The notes beneath the pieces are model-generated. The model saw only the letters and a list, made by a program, of their open reading frames with translations. It was not told the origin of the DNA and ran no database searches. DNA of 50,041 nt from Haliea sp. GTDB taxonomy: Bacteria > Pseudomonadota > Gammaproteobacteria > Pseudomonadales > Halieaceae. Below, piece after piece: positions 16,778-24,980 of this stretch; positions within the stretch are counted from its first letter, which is position 1; every line of letters starts with the position of its first letter. The stretch spans positions 1 through 50,041 of the forward strand of contig PKDD01000096.1 of assembly GCA_002862465.1 (NCBI GenBank), given 5' to 3'. A program made the translations under genes and the position numbers.

Positions 16778-17902
16778 TCATACGATTGAGCCGTCAGCCC
16801 TCAAGCTTGCCAGCTCCTGCTCACCAAAACCCATCTCCGTCAGCACGGCATCGGTGTCCTGCCCAACGTCATGACCACCGTGCCGAACCTCTGAGGGTGT
16901 GCGATGAAAACGTGGTGCCGGTGCAGGCTGCACTAATCCATCCACCTCTATATAGGTGTTACGCGCAACATTTGCTGGGTGCTTTGGTGCATCTAAAAAA
17001 TTTAGCACAGGCGCAAAGCAGACGTCGGTGCCCTCCATAATCTCCGACCACTGCGCCTGTGTTTTCTGCTTAACGATACGGGTGAGCTTCTCCTTCATTG
17101 CTGGCCATTGCGACTGATCATTCTGCGCGCCAAAATCTTCCTCGGCTAATCCAGCCCGCTCTTTTAACAATGCGTAAAACTGAGGCTCTATAGAACCTAG
17201 GGAAATATACTCACCGTCAGCACACTCATAGGTGTCATAAAAATGTGCCCCGCCGTCCAGCATATTGGATTCGCGTTTCGTTGCATCCCACAAGCCCATC
17301 GCCTCGAAACTATGGAACATCCACATCAGTTGAGCCGCACCATCAACCATCGCCACATCAATAACTTGGCCCTTGCCAGAGTTCGCGGTTTCTAGCAATG
17401 CTGCCAGTACACCGTTAACCAACAACATGCCGCCGCCACCCATATCGCCCACGAGATTTAGGGGTGGCACCGGCTTTTCCCCTTTGCGACCCATGGCGTA
17501 CAATGCGCCCGTGATAGAAATATAGTTAATATCATGTCCTGCGCTTTGCGCTAACGGCCCTTCTTGCCCCCAGCCCGTCATGCGCGCAAAAATAAGTTTG
17601 GGGTTGCGAGCGAGACAAGCAGAGGGGCCAATGCCCAACTTTTCGCAAACGCCCGGGCGATAGGGATCAATAAGAACATCGGCGTTCTCTACCATACGAA
17701 GTAGGGTTTCAAGACCACTCGGGTCCTTCAGATTGACCACTACTGACTTCTTACCACGAGTGCTAACGTCTTTCATCACCATCGCACCGGCTCGGTCAAT
17801 ACGGATCACTTCCGCACCCATATCCGCAAGCATCATGCCGCCCATTGGGGCGGGCCCAATACCCGCAAGCTCAATCACTGTATAACCATTCAGCGGACCC
17901 AT
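16778..17902 (-). CDS. Alpha-methylacyl-CoA racemase (CaiB/BaiF family)
   Basis: A 374-residue family III CoA-transferase fold protein whose opening, VIELAGIGPAPMGGMMLADMGAEVIRIDR, is characteristic of alpha-methylacyl-CoA racemases rather than of CoA-transferases. His123 (GHDINYIS) and Asp153 (NLVGDMGGG) fall where the His/Asp acid-base pair of the mycobacterial racemase lies. Glu239 in GSIEPQFYALL is also conserved. The enzyme interconverts 2R- and 2S-methylacyl-CoA so that S-specific acyl-CoA dehydrogenases can act. This points to a methyl-branched substrate such as an isoprenoid or sterol side chain. The start ATG at 17902 follows GGGAG. Confidence 0.9.
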   Translation of the reverse strand: MGPLNGYTVIELAGIGPAPMGGMMLADMGAEVIRIDRAGAMVMKDVSTRGKKSVVVNLKDPSGLETLLRMVENADVLIDPYRPGVCEKLGIGPSACLARNPKLIFARMTGWGQEGPLAQSAGHDINYISITGALYAMGRKGEKPVPPLNLVGDMGGGGMLLVNGVLAALLETANSGKGQVIDVAMVDGAAQLMWMFHSFEAMGLWDATKRESNMLDGGAHFYDTYECADGEYISLGSIEPQFYALLKERAGLAEEDFGAQNDQSQWPAMKEKLTRIVKQKTQAQWSEIMEGTDVCFAPVLNFLDAPKHPANVARNTYIEVDGLVQPAPAPRFHRTPSEVRHGGHDVGQDTDAVLTEMGFGEQELASLRADGSIV

Positions 17903-17971
17903 TGGTCATCTCCCATGCTTGAATTTTGCAGCGTGCCGGCATCAACGTCGCCACGCTGTGAAACAGACCTT

Positions 17972-18763
17972 TTACTTAGGCTGCATTCGAATACCGCCGT
18001 CCATACGGATACATTCGCCATTAATGTAGTCGTTTTCTACTAGCTGCTGCGCTAACTGGGCGATCTCGTCCGCCTTACCTAGGCGCTGAGGATAAAGCAC
18101 CTGACTGGCTAAAGGTTTCAGAAACTCCGCAATTTCAGGCGACATTTCTTCGGCGCCCCCCATCATCAGCGGCGTCGCAATCAGTCCTGGCACAATCGTG
18201 TTTACCCTGATACCCAGTACCGCTAAGTCACGCGCTATCGGCAGGGTCATGCCGACTACGCCACCTTTAGAGGCCGAGTATGCCGCTTGCCCGATCTGGC
18301 CTTCATACGCTGCGATAGACGCGGTGTTGATAATAACGCCACGGCAACCGTCTTCATTCAAAACATCGTTAGTGGACATTTTCTCAGCACACAGCCGCAG
18401 CACATTAAATGTGCCTACCAAATTGATCTGGATAATGCGGTTGAATTCATCAAGAGGGAATGGGCCTTTTTTGCCCATAGTGCGCTTTGCGTTGCCAGTG
18501 CCCGCAAAATTACAACAAATATGAATTGCGCCAAACTCTTCAATGGTGGAGGCAATCCCGGCAGCGACCGATTCCTCGCTTGTAACATTCACGTTGCAGA
18601 AAATTACCATGCCAGGATATTCTGCTACCAGTTGATTGCCCTTCTCCTCATTCATGTCGAAGATTGCGGCCTTACCACCATTAGCAACAAAACGCCTGAG
18701 CGTTGCTCGACCGAGACCAGATGCCCCACCGGTAATAACAGCTACTTTATCTTTTAAGTCCAT
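17972..18763 (-). CDS. SDR 3-hydroxyacyl-CoA dehydrogenase, HSD10-like
   Basis: A 263-residue SDR that resembles 17-beta-HSD type 10 proteins. It has VAVITGGASGLGRATLRRF, an acidic residue after beta 2 (AAIFDMNEEKG, favouring NAD) and CNFAGTGNA in place of NNAG. It also has VIINTASIAAYEGQIGQAAYSASKGGVVGMTLPIARDLA with Ser and the YSASK motif. The insertion around TMGKKGPFPLDEFNRI is the usual HSD10 feature. It should oxidise 3-hydroxyacyl-CoA, possibly branched, to 3-oxoacyl-CoA. AGGAG precedes the ATG at 18763. It lies between the dehydrogenase and racemase genes. Confidence 0.88.
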   Translation of the reverse strand: MDLKDKVAVITGGASGLGRATLRRFVANGGKAAIFDMNEEKGNQLVAEYPGMVIFCNVNVTSEESVAAGIASTIEEFGAIHICCNFAGTGNAKRTMGKKGPFPLDEFNRIIQINLVGTFNVLRLCAEKMSTNDVLNEDGCRGVIINTASIAAYEGQIGQAAYSASKGGVVGMTLPIARDLAVLGIRVNTIVPGLIATPLMMGGAEEMSPEIAEFLKPLASQVLYPQRLGKADEIAQLAQQLVENDYINGECIRMDGGIRMQPK

Positions 18764-18808
18764 ATCAATTCTCCTAGTCTGATAAGTTAATCGTTGTGTA
18801 TTAAAAAT

Positions 18809-19984
18809 CTAAAAATTGCGAGTGTTAAAAGGTATGTAAGAGTCTGACAGGCAGTCTCGGCTGATTATGATTTTCATAACCTCAGAACTTCCAGCGTAGA
18901 TCGTTGTAATTCTTGCATCGGTATACTGCCTGCTTATTGGGTATTCATCCATATAGCCAGCACCGCCATGCAACTGCACACCCAAATCGGCAACTGCAAT
19001 AGACAACTCGCTAGTGACTAACTTTGCCTTAGCGGCATCCACTGCCGTCAGTGCATTTGCAGCGAAAGCCCGAACGCACTGGTCGACATAACTCTGCGCA
19101 AGATCCAGTTGCATACGCATTTCGGCAAGCTTGAATTGAGTATTCTGAAATGCCGCCAGAGGTTTCTTAAATGCCATACGCTGCTTAACATACTCCGCAG
19201 TGAGATCCCAGGACAACTGAGCTGACGCAATATATCCTGCAGCACCAATCAAGCGTTCCTCCCCCAACCCTTCCATCAGATAAATAAATCCCTTTCCAGG
19301 CTCTCCTAATACATTTGCTTTGGGCACTTTGACATCGTTAAAGAATAGCTCAGCTGTATCCTGAGCTTTCATCCCCATTTTTTCCAAATTGCGCCCGCGT
19401 TCAAAACCCTTCATGCCACGCTCGACGAGAAACAGCGTCATAGAGTGGGGGTTATTTTCTGGGTCAGTTTTCGCTGCGACGATTACTAGGTCGGCATTGA
19501 TCCCGTTGGAAATATAAGTTTTCGAGCCATTTAGCACCCAATGGTCAGATTTTTCAACTGCCGTCGAACGCATCCCTGCCAAGTCACTGCCAGCATCTGG
19601 CTCAGTCATGGCAATGGCCAAAATAGTATCTCCACGGACGCAACTTGGCAGAAATCTCTGGCATTGCTCCTCACTACCAAAACGAGTCAGATAGGGGCCC
19701 ACTAAACGACTGTGCAGAGAGTTATACCAGTCACCTACCCGAGCATAAGCAGTCTCCTCAATAATAATTTGCTCGAAACGAAAGTCGGAATCGCCCATAC
19801 CGCCATACTTCTCGTCTGGCCATACCATCAAAAAGCCCTGTTCTCCGGCTCTACGGAAAGCCTCACGGTCAACAATTCCAGCCTCACGCCAGGCCTCCAT
19901 TTGTGGCACAATCTCCGCAGCGAGAAATTTCCGGTAGGCATCTCGGAACATGTGCTGCTCTTCAGTGAATTCTCGTTGCAACAT
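18809..19984 (-). CDS. Acyl-CoA dehydrogenase
   Basis: A 391-residue FAD acyl-CoA dehydrogenase. It contains AIAMTEPDAGSDLAGMRSTAV, HWVLNGSKTYISNGINADLVIVAAKTDP, YVKQRMAFKKPLAAFQNTQFKLAEM and VQLHGGAGYMDEYPISRQYTDARITTIYAGSSEVMKIIISR. The last segment reads YAGSSE where medium-chain enzymes have YEGTSE, so the catalytic Glu is not at that position. Relatives with YAGTNE use other arrangements or bases. It probably starts the beta-oxidation-like sequence of this operon. The ATG at 19984 has GGAG nine bases upstream; the frame reaching 20008 would need a TTG. The gene is the first of the minus-strand operon and is divergent from the diguanylate cyclase. Confidence 0.9.
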   Translation of the reverse strand: MLQREFTEEQHMFRDAYRKFLAAEIVPQMEAWREAGIVDREAFRRAGEQGFLMVWPDEKYGGMGDSDFRFEQIIIEETAYARVGDWYNSLHSRLVGPYLTRFGSEEQCQRFLPSCVRGDTILAIAMTEPDAGSDLAGMRSTAVEKSDHWVLNGSKTYISNGINADLVIVAAKTDPENNPHSMTLFLVERGMKGFERGRNLEKMGMKAQDTAELFFNDVKVPKANVLGEPGKGFIYLMEGLGEERLIGAAGYIASAQLSWDLTAEYVKQRMAFKKPLAAFQNTQFKLAEMRMQLDLAQSYVDQCVRAFAANALTAVDAAKAKLVTSELSIAVADLGVQLHGGAGYMDEYPISRQYTDARITTIYAGSSEVMKIIISRDCLSDSYIPFNTRNF

Positions 19985-20071
19985 GGAGCCCAACTCCCTT
20001 GTGGACAAATGAACGGCAGCTAGTATGGTGAGCGGTTACTAGGCCAACAATGACCTACCCCTACAAATAAA

Positions 20072-20100
20072 TTGACAATAAATTACAAGCTGAGACTAAA
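20072..20100 (+). promoter_or_regulatory. Possible sigma-70 promoter for the diguanylate cyclase
   Basis: A perfect TTGACA at 20072-20077 is followed after 17 bases by ACTAAA, a weak -10 with three of six matches, about 20 bases before the cyclase ATG. The -35 is good and the -10 is poor, so this is tentative. Confidence 0.3.
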
Positions 20101-20119
20101 GGCTGGCACTGAAAAAACC

Positions 20120-21283
20120 ATGCAACATATTCAACCGGAAAACTGGATCATTCTCTACTTTGGCTTAATTTTCGCGGTTGCCTGCGTGCAGATGGTTGTT
20201 GTCTATACTCTAACCAATGCCAGTAATCCGCCACTCGGGCTAGGTCTCTACACCGTCTATTTCATGGCCACCCTGTTAGGCTTGATCGCGTTTGCACTGC
20301 AATATAGCTTGAGGGCGCCACTGCGGCTGGACGTTTCCTCGGCGTCATCAATTTTTTATAGTTACTTGCTATTGGCGGCAGCAGGACAGCGGGCAGAGAT
20401 TAAGATGGGACGCACAGTGTTCGGCATCATCTGTGCAGTCGCCTGCGTTAGTGTGTTTATTGCAGAGCCAGAAGACATATTGAAGGTGCAAGTCACTGTA
20501 GCTGCTGTCTTTTTTATTTATGCGGCACTACTCAGTGGTTGGCGCGGCTGGACAAACAGCAACATAGGCGACGGTATCATGGCCGTCGCGCTAATGATGA
20601 CGGCCAGCACACTAGTACTGCTGTACCTGCAACAAACTGAAGCCGACTATACTCAGTTCCAAACAGCCAGCTTTGTCCTATACAGTTCGGCGTATGTGGT
20701 GGTTGCAATAGGTTTTCTGGCGAGTGTGCTCATCGAGAATCAACAAAAGTTGTCCCACATATCAACGCAAGACCCGCTGACGCGACTGCTAAACCGCCAT
20801 GGCTTGGAACAGGCACTGCATGTCACGCTCGCGCAGGCTGCACGCCAGCAACTTCCCACTGCAGCTATCATGGTGGATATCGATCATTTTAAGGAAATTA
20901 ACGACAACTTCGGCAATAAGGCAGGAGACCAAGTACTCAGGCAGGTCGCTCAAACTTTGCAGCGTATATCCCGCGCCAGCGACATCGTGGCTCGGGTCGG
21001 GGGTGAGGAATACCTAGTGATTCTGCCTGCTACCGACTTAGACGACGCTCGCACGTTGGCAGAGCGCATTCGCCTAGATATTGCCGAGTGCGCCCTTTTA
21101 GTCAGCCAACAGCAGATTACCATTACCGCAAGCCTCGGTGTGGCGGGTGCGCTTGGAGCGGTAGAACTGAACAGACTGTCAAGCGAGGCCGAGCGAGCGA
21201 TGCACTTAGCCAAACGGGGCGGACGCAACCAGGTGGCCTCGGTAGAAAATAAACCCATTCTCTACAGCACACACGTGGACTAG
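20120..21283 (+). CDS. Membrane-bound diguanylate cyclase (GGDEF)
   Basis: A 387-residue protein with about six membrane helices in residues 8-205 and a C-terminal GGDEF domain (about 212-380). The domain opens with QDPLTRLLNRHGLEQAL, has MVDIDHFKEINDNFGNKAGDQVL, and carries the active-site motif GGEEY at 294-298. The product-inhibition I-site RASD is at 285-288, five residues before it. It should therefore make cyclic di-GMP from two GTP and be feedback-inhibited. The membrane part resembles no named sensor that I recognise. The ATG at 20120 is chosen because upstream codons overlap the promoter-like region. It is followed after 12 bases by an AraC regulator and probably co-transcribed. Confidence 0.9.
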   Translation: MQHIQPENWIILYFGLIFAVACVQMVVVYTLTNASNPPLGLGLYTVYFMATLLGLIAFALQYSLRAPLRLDVSSASSIFYSYLLLAAAGQRAEIKMGRTVFGIICAVACVSVFIAEPEDILKVQVTVAAVFFIYAALLSGWRGWTNSNIGDGIMAVALMMTASTLVLLYLQQTEADYTQFQTASFVLYSSAYVVVAIGFLASVLIENQQKLSHISTQDPLTRLLNRHGLEQALHVTLAQAARQQLPTAAIMVDIDHFKEINDNFGNKAGDQVLRQVAQTLQRISRASDIVARVGGEEYLVILPATDLDDARTLAERIRLDIAECALLVSQQQITITASLGVAGALGAVELNRLSSEAERAMHLAKRGGRNQVASVENKPILYSTHVD

Positions 21284-21295
21284 GCCAAAAAACGC

Positions 21296-22297
21296 ATGCG
21301 CGACCTATCAATCTCTGTCTATTTTGCACGGTCAGTGTTAAAAAATGCGGTTGCGCATGGCCTCGATCCCATCAGCCTGCTGCGCAAAAACCGCATCTCT
21401 CCGCGACTTATGCTGGAGGGCGATGCGCGCATATCGATAGAACGCTTCGCCGATCTACAGGTCGCCACGATGCAGGCGATGAATGACGAGACCCTAGGAT
21501 ATGGCACCCGACCCATGCCGCTGGGCTGTTGGTCAATGATGTGCCATGCGGTTATTGGGTGCGAGACCTTAGCAGAGGCGTTAAGCCGAGCTTGCAGATT
21601 CTACCAGCTGTTTGAATTGGGGTTGCACCCAGTGCTAGATCAAGACGGAGAGTCTGCTGTTATCCGGCTGGAAGAGCAGCGGGTTCCTATGCCGTCAACA
21701 CCTTTTTTGCACGAGTTGCTACTGTTCAATCTGCACCGTTTTGCAAGTTGGCTGGTACAGGAACATCTACCGATTCAGGTCGTTCAACTAAACTATCAAC
21801 CACTGGCACCGGCGCTAGATTATCGCCATATGTTCCTCGGCAATCCGGTGGAGTTCGAACAACACCACTCACAACTGGTGCTTTCTAGCGGCCTGCTAAA
21901 AAAACGTATCACACAAAATGAAACGTCACTGCGGCACTTTTTACGGCATCCAACGCTCATCATGCTCACACAAAACTATGCTATCAATAGTTGGACATCA
22001 CAGGTAAGGGACATTGTGCGCCGCCAGTTGCGTAACATATCGGAACTCAATGATGTCGCCGTCAAACTGAAGGTTCATCCGCAAACACTCAGAAGACGCC
22101 TCGCAGCGGAGGGGACCACATTTAAAGACATAAAAAATCAGATGCGGCGGGATACGGCCCTTCACTTCCTCGGAAAACAAGGACTCAGCATTGAAGAAAT
22201 ATCCCACCGGGCAGGTTTCTCAGAATCCAGCGCATTTATAAGGGCTTTTAAAGGGTGGACCGGCGTAACACCTTATACCTATCGTAAAGGGCTGTGA
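21296..22297 (+). CDS. AraC-family transcriptional regulator
   Basis: A 333-residue regulator with an Arabinose_bd-like N-terminal ligand domain (SISVYFARSVLKNAVAHGLDPISLLRKNRISPRLM onward). The C-terminal AraC helix-turn-helix pair includes LNDVAVKLKVHPQTLRRRLAAEGTTFKDIKNQMRRDTALHFLGKQGLSIEEISHRAGFSESSAFIRAFKGWTGVTPYTYR. It is distinct from the regulator at 12535. Its target could be the divergent acyl-CoA operon, but that is not shown by the sequence. No clear ribosome-binding site precedes the ATG at 21296, which fits translational coupling to the cyclase gene. Confidence 0.85.
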   Translation: MRDLSISVYFARSVLKNAVAHGLDPISLLRKNRISPRLMLEGDARISIERFADLQVATMQAMNDETLGYGTRPMPLGCWSMMCHAVIGCETLAEALSRACRFYQLFELGLHPVLDQDGESAVIRLEEQRVPMPSTPFLHELLLFNLHRFASWLVQEHLPIQVVQLNYQPLAPALDYRHMFLGNPVEFEQHHSQLVLSSGLLKKRITQNETSLRHFLRHPTLIMLTQNYAINSWTSQVRDIVRRQLRNISELNDVAVKLKVHPQTLRRRLAAEGTTFKDIKNQMRRDTALHFLGKQGLSIEEISHRAGFSESSAFIRAFKGWTGVTPYTYRKGL

Positions 22298-22339
22298 GTA
22301 TTACACTGTGTATTAGGCAAGTGGCCCACTGGCATCAAT

Positions 22340-22888
22340 TCAAGATAAATATACTAGGCGGCCATCGCAGGCGACACACTGGTAGTGTGCCCTGCCCCGC
22401 TGAACACGATTATGGCGGGTTGTGGAAACTTCATGCAGTTGACAGCCGCAGTGATAGAGATGTTTGGCCTGCCTGCGCTGAGGCACACCTTCTAGGTCAA
22501 AGTTAAAAGTCACCCCAGGGTCAGCATCAAAACGCGCCATCAGCGACTGCCACTCTAATCCATGTGGCTTTACGCCCCGCCTGGGATACACCTCATGCAC
22601 AATAAAGTGCGCCACCTCGTGGGGAACGGTGTCACGCAGATTTTCTTCGAAATACTTGGAGAAAATCCAAGGGTTATAACGGATCAAGCGACGCCTGCCA
22701 ATGGTTTTGAACATGCCCGCCGTCTGTCCTTTCAGGTCAAAAAGCACGGGCACACGATCGAAAGAGCGATCAAAAATAACCTCTGCCCGACAGATGTAAT
22801 CCTCTGTCTTCTGTATTACCTGGCATTGCTCTGGATCCTCTATGGGCTGCACCACGTTGAATATTTCCCTCTGATTCGTATTAATCAT
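22340..22888 (-). CDS. sprT: SprT-family zinc metalloprotease
   Basis: A 182-residue SprT-like protein. The zinc motif is VPHEVAHFIVH with HEVAH at 90-94, and the third ligand is likely His109 in KPHGLEWQSLM. The C-terminal zinc ribbon has the CGC and CVAC cysteine pairs (YHCGCQ and QCVACDGRLVY). Length is close to the E. coli protein of about 165 residues. The family is related to the protease domain of SPRTN, which repairs DNA-protein crosslinks; the bacterial role is less certain. The ATG at 22888 is the best in-frame methionine, and the GTG at 22921 gives a longer alternative. It converges with the AraC gene. Confidence 0.88.
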   Translation of the reverse strand: MINTNQREIFNVVQPIEDPEQCQVIQKTEDYICRAEVIFDRSFDRVPVLFDLKGQTAGMFKTIGRRRLIRYNPWIFSKYFEENLRDTVPHEVAHFIVHEVYPRRGVKPHGLEWQSLMARFDADPGVTFNFDLEGVPQRRQAKHLYHCGCQLHEVSTTRHNRVQRGRAHYQCVACDGRLVYLS

Positions 22889-23112
22889 TCGCCCAACAGT
22901 AAATCTCAGGTCACCACGCACTACAGAAATGCTAAGATGCTCGAACAGTTCGTTAGCATAGCGATGAAGATGGCGCGACTCAATAAATACTGCATACGTG
23001 TAAGTTCCAGTACACTTATTTGTTGCGAGCTGTCATTGTTACCTAGTCGACCACGGCACAAACTTCGTGTCTGCTTCTATTGCAACACCTAACTGCCATA
23101 GAGAAAAGGTAT

Positions 23113-24135
23113 ATGACGACACAGACTCTCGATATCCAAAAGCTGAGCGACTATCTGACGCAGCATATAGTAGGGTTCAAAGGCCCCTTAATTGCTGAGA
23201 AGTTTGAAGGCGGTCAATCCAACCCCACCTTCAAACTGACTACCGCAGACGAGCAGCGATATGTACTGCGGCGCAAGCCGCCCGGTGAGTTACTAAAATC
23301 GGCCCACGCGGTCGATCGAGAATTTCGCGTCATCAGTGCATTGCGTGATACAGATGTGCCGGTGCCAGAAGCTTTTGTGCTGTGCGAAGACGACGCTATC
23401 GTCGGCTCTATGTTCTATGTCATGGAATACAAAGAAGGTCGGATCTTGTGGGACCCCTTGCTTCCAGAGGCAAACGACAATGCAGAGCGCGGTGCCATCT
23501 ACGATGCTATGAACCAAACCATGGCCGCCCTGCACAATGTGAATGTTGATGCAGTTGGCCTGACTAGCTTCGGTCGACCGGGGAACTACTTTGAGCGGCA
23601 GCTTGATCGCTGGAGCCGACAGTATCGAGCATCTGAAACCTCCCACATTGCGTCAATGGAGTCTTTGATGACCTGGCTTGTTGCTAAAATGCCTGAGGAT
23701 GACGGCACGATAACACTTGTACATGGAGACTACCGGCTGGACAATATGATGTTCCATTCTACAGAGCCGCGTGTTGTCGCTTTGTTGGACTGGGAACTGT
23801 CTACTTTAGGCCATCCGCTGGCAGACTTGGCTAATCAATGTATGGCTTGGATGCTGCCACGACAAGGCCGCGTCAAGGGTCTCGGAGGAGTCGACCGCGC
23901 AGCGCTAGGCATTCCTAGTGATGAAGAGTACATCGCTCGCTATTGTGAACGCACCGGCCGCGACGGAATTGAGAACTGGAACTTTTATTTAGTGTTCTCG
24001 CTGTTCCGTTTGGCGGCAATTTTGCAAGGCATCGTTAAGCGTGCACAGATAGGGACGGCTTCTAGCACTGAAGCAGATTCACAGGGAGAAGCCGTTACAC
24101 AGTTGGCTGACCTTGCGATGTTACTGACGGATTAA
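23113..24135 (+). CDS. APH-type kinase, ACAD10/11 kinase-domain-like (putative 4-hydroxyacyl-CoA kinase)
   Basis: A 340-residue kinase of the aminoglycoside phosphotransferase fold. It shows FEGGQSNPTFKLTTADEQRYVLRRKPPGELLKSAHAVDREFRVISAL, the catalytic loop LVHGDYRLDNMMFHS and the metal loop VALLDWELSTLGHPLADLA. This exact motif set marks the group found as the N-terminal domain of ACAD10 and ACAD11 and as LvaA of the Pseudomonas levulinate pathway, where 4-hydroxyacyl-CoA is phosphorylated on the 4-hydroxyl. A matching ACAD is encoded four genes on, at 26278, which supports that role. The ATG at 23113 is preceded by AAAGG. Confidence 0.85.
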   Translation: MTTQTLDIQKLSDYLTQHIVGFKGPLIAEKFEGGQSNPTFKLTTADEQRYVLRRKPPGELLKSAHAVDREFRVISALRDTDVPVPEAFVLCEDDAIVGSMFYVMEYKEGRILWDPLLPEANDNAERGAIYDAMNQTMAALHNVNVDAVGLTSFGRPGNYFERQLDRWSRQYRASETSHIASMESLMTWLVAKMPEDDGTITLVHGDYRLDNMMFHSTEPRVVALLDWELSTLGHPLADLANQCMAWMLPRQGRVKGLGGVDRAALGIPSDEEYIARYCERTGRDGIENWNFYLVFSLFRLAAILQGIVKRAQIGTASSTEADSQGEAVTQLADLAMLLTD

Positions 24136-24151
24136 CTGGCTGAATAGCATG

Positions 24152-24177
24152 CCGGCGTACAACGCCGGTTACTTTTT
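24152..24177 (+). terminator. Terminator-like hairpin between kinase and crotonase genes
   Basis: The stem CCGGCGT / ACGCCGG with loop ACA is followed by AC-free spacing of a few bases and five T residues (24173-24177). It lies 17 bases after the kinase stop. It could end transcription or attenuate it ahead of the crotonase gene. Confidence 0.6.
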
Positions 24178-24204
24178 AAACGTTCAATAACGAGGATCAA
24201 AACA

Positions 24205-24969
24205 ATGGATGAAGAAGTATTGATGGATGTAACCGACGGCATTTTGACCGTTACACTTAACCGGCCAAAAGCTAAAAATGCTGCCAATAAAGCACTGGCC
24301 GAAGGCGTCGCTGCCGCCATGGACAGACTCGACAGCGATGACAGTCTGCGCGTAGCAATTCTTACCGGCGCTGGTGGCACCTTTTGCTCTGGCATGGACT
24401 TAAAAGCCTTTGTGACCGGTGAGACCCCGAATGTTGAGGGCCGCGGATTTGCTGGCCTGACCGAACGATCACCGCGTAAACCACTGATTGCTGCGGTCGA
24501 GGGTTATGCCTTGGCCGGAGGCCTGGAACTCGCCATCTCATGCGATCTTATCATTGCTGCCGATGATGCCAAATTCGGCATTCCAGAAGTCAAACGCGGC
24601 CTCGCCGCTGCCGCCGGCGGACTCATCAAACTGCCCAGACAAATACCCAAACGAATCGCTATGGAACTGGCATTAACCGGGGACTTTATCGGTGCCCAGC
24701 GGGCTTACGACATTGGCCTTATCAATGAAGTGGTCCCAGCAGGAACTGCACTTGATGCTGCAAAAGCGCTCGCCGCGAAGATTGTTGCCAATGGGCCACT
24801 AGCCGTCGCGATTAGCAAACAGGTTGTACTACAATCCGAAGACTGGTCCGCAAGCGAGATGTGGCAGAAACAACAGGAGCTGGTGATGCCGGTATTCACA
24901 AGCGAAGACGCTATTGAAGGGTCAGTCGCTTTCGCTGAAAAACGCGCCCCTAACTGGAAAGGCAAATAA
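24205..24969 (+). CDS. Enoyl-CoA hydratase/isomerase (crotonase) 3
   Basis: A 254-residue crotonase with LTVTLNRPKAKNAANKALAEGV, ILTGAGGTFCSGMDLKAF and VEGYALAGGLELAISCDLIIAADDAKFGIPEVKRGLAAAAGGLIKLPRQIP. The GIPEVKRGL helix supplies one of the acidic catalytic residues. The C-terminus ends EKRAPNWKGK, as common in crotonase family CoA hydratases. The ATG at 24205 follows GAGGA. It probably hydrates the enoyl-CoA made by the ACAD at 26278, with the thiolase next to it completing the cleavage. It is separated from the kinase gene by a terminator-like hairpin and is 11 bases ahead of the thiolase. Confidence 0.9.
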   Translation: MDEEVLMDVTDGILTVTLNRPKAKNAANKALAEGVAAAMDRLDSDDSLRVAILTGAGGTFCSGMDLKAFVTGETPNVEGRGFAGLTERSPRKPLIAAVEGYALAGGLELAISCDLIIAADDAKFGIPEVKRGLAAAAGGLIKLPRQIPKRIAMELALTGDFIGAQRAYDIGLINEVVPAGTALDAAKALAAKIVANGPLAVAISKQVVLQSEDWSASEMWQKQQELVMPVFTSEDAIEGSVAFAEKRAPNWKGK

Positions 24970-24980
24970 GGAGTAACGCT

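Noticed and set aside
16778-17902. CaiB-type CoA-transferase call
   Set aside because: The opening LAGIGPAP and the His/Asp pair match alpha-methylacyl-CoA racemases better.
22562-23092. 176-codon plus-strand frame
   Set aside because: Most of it is antisense to the well-supported SprT gene, including its HEVAH motif.
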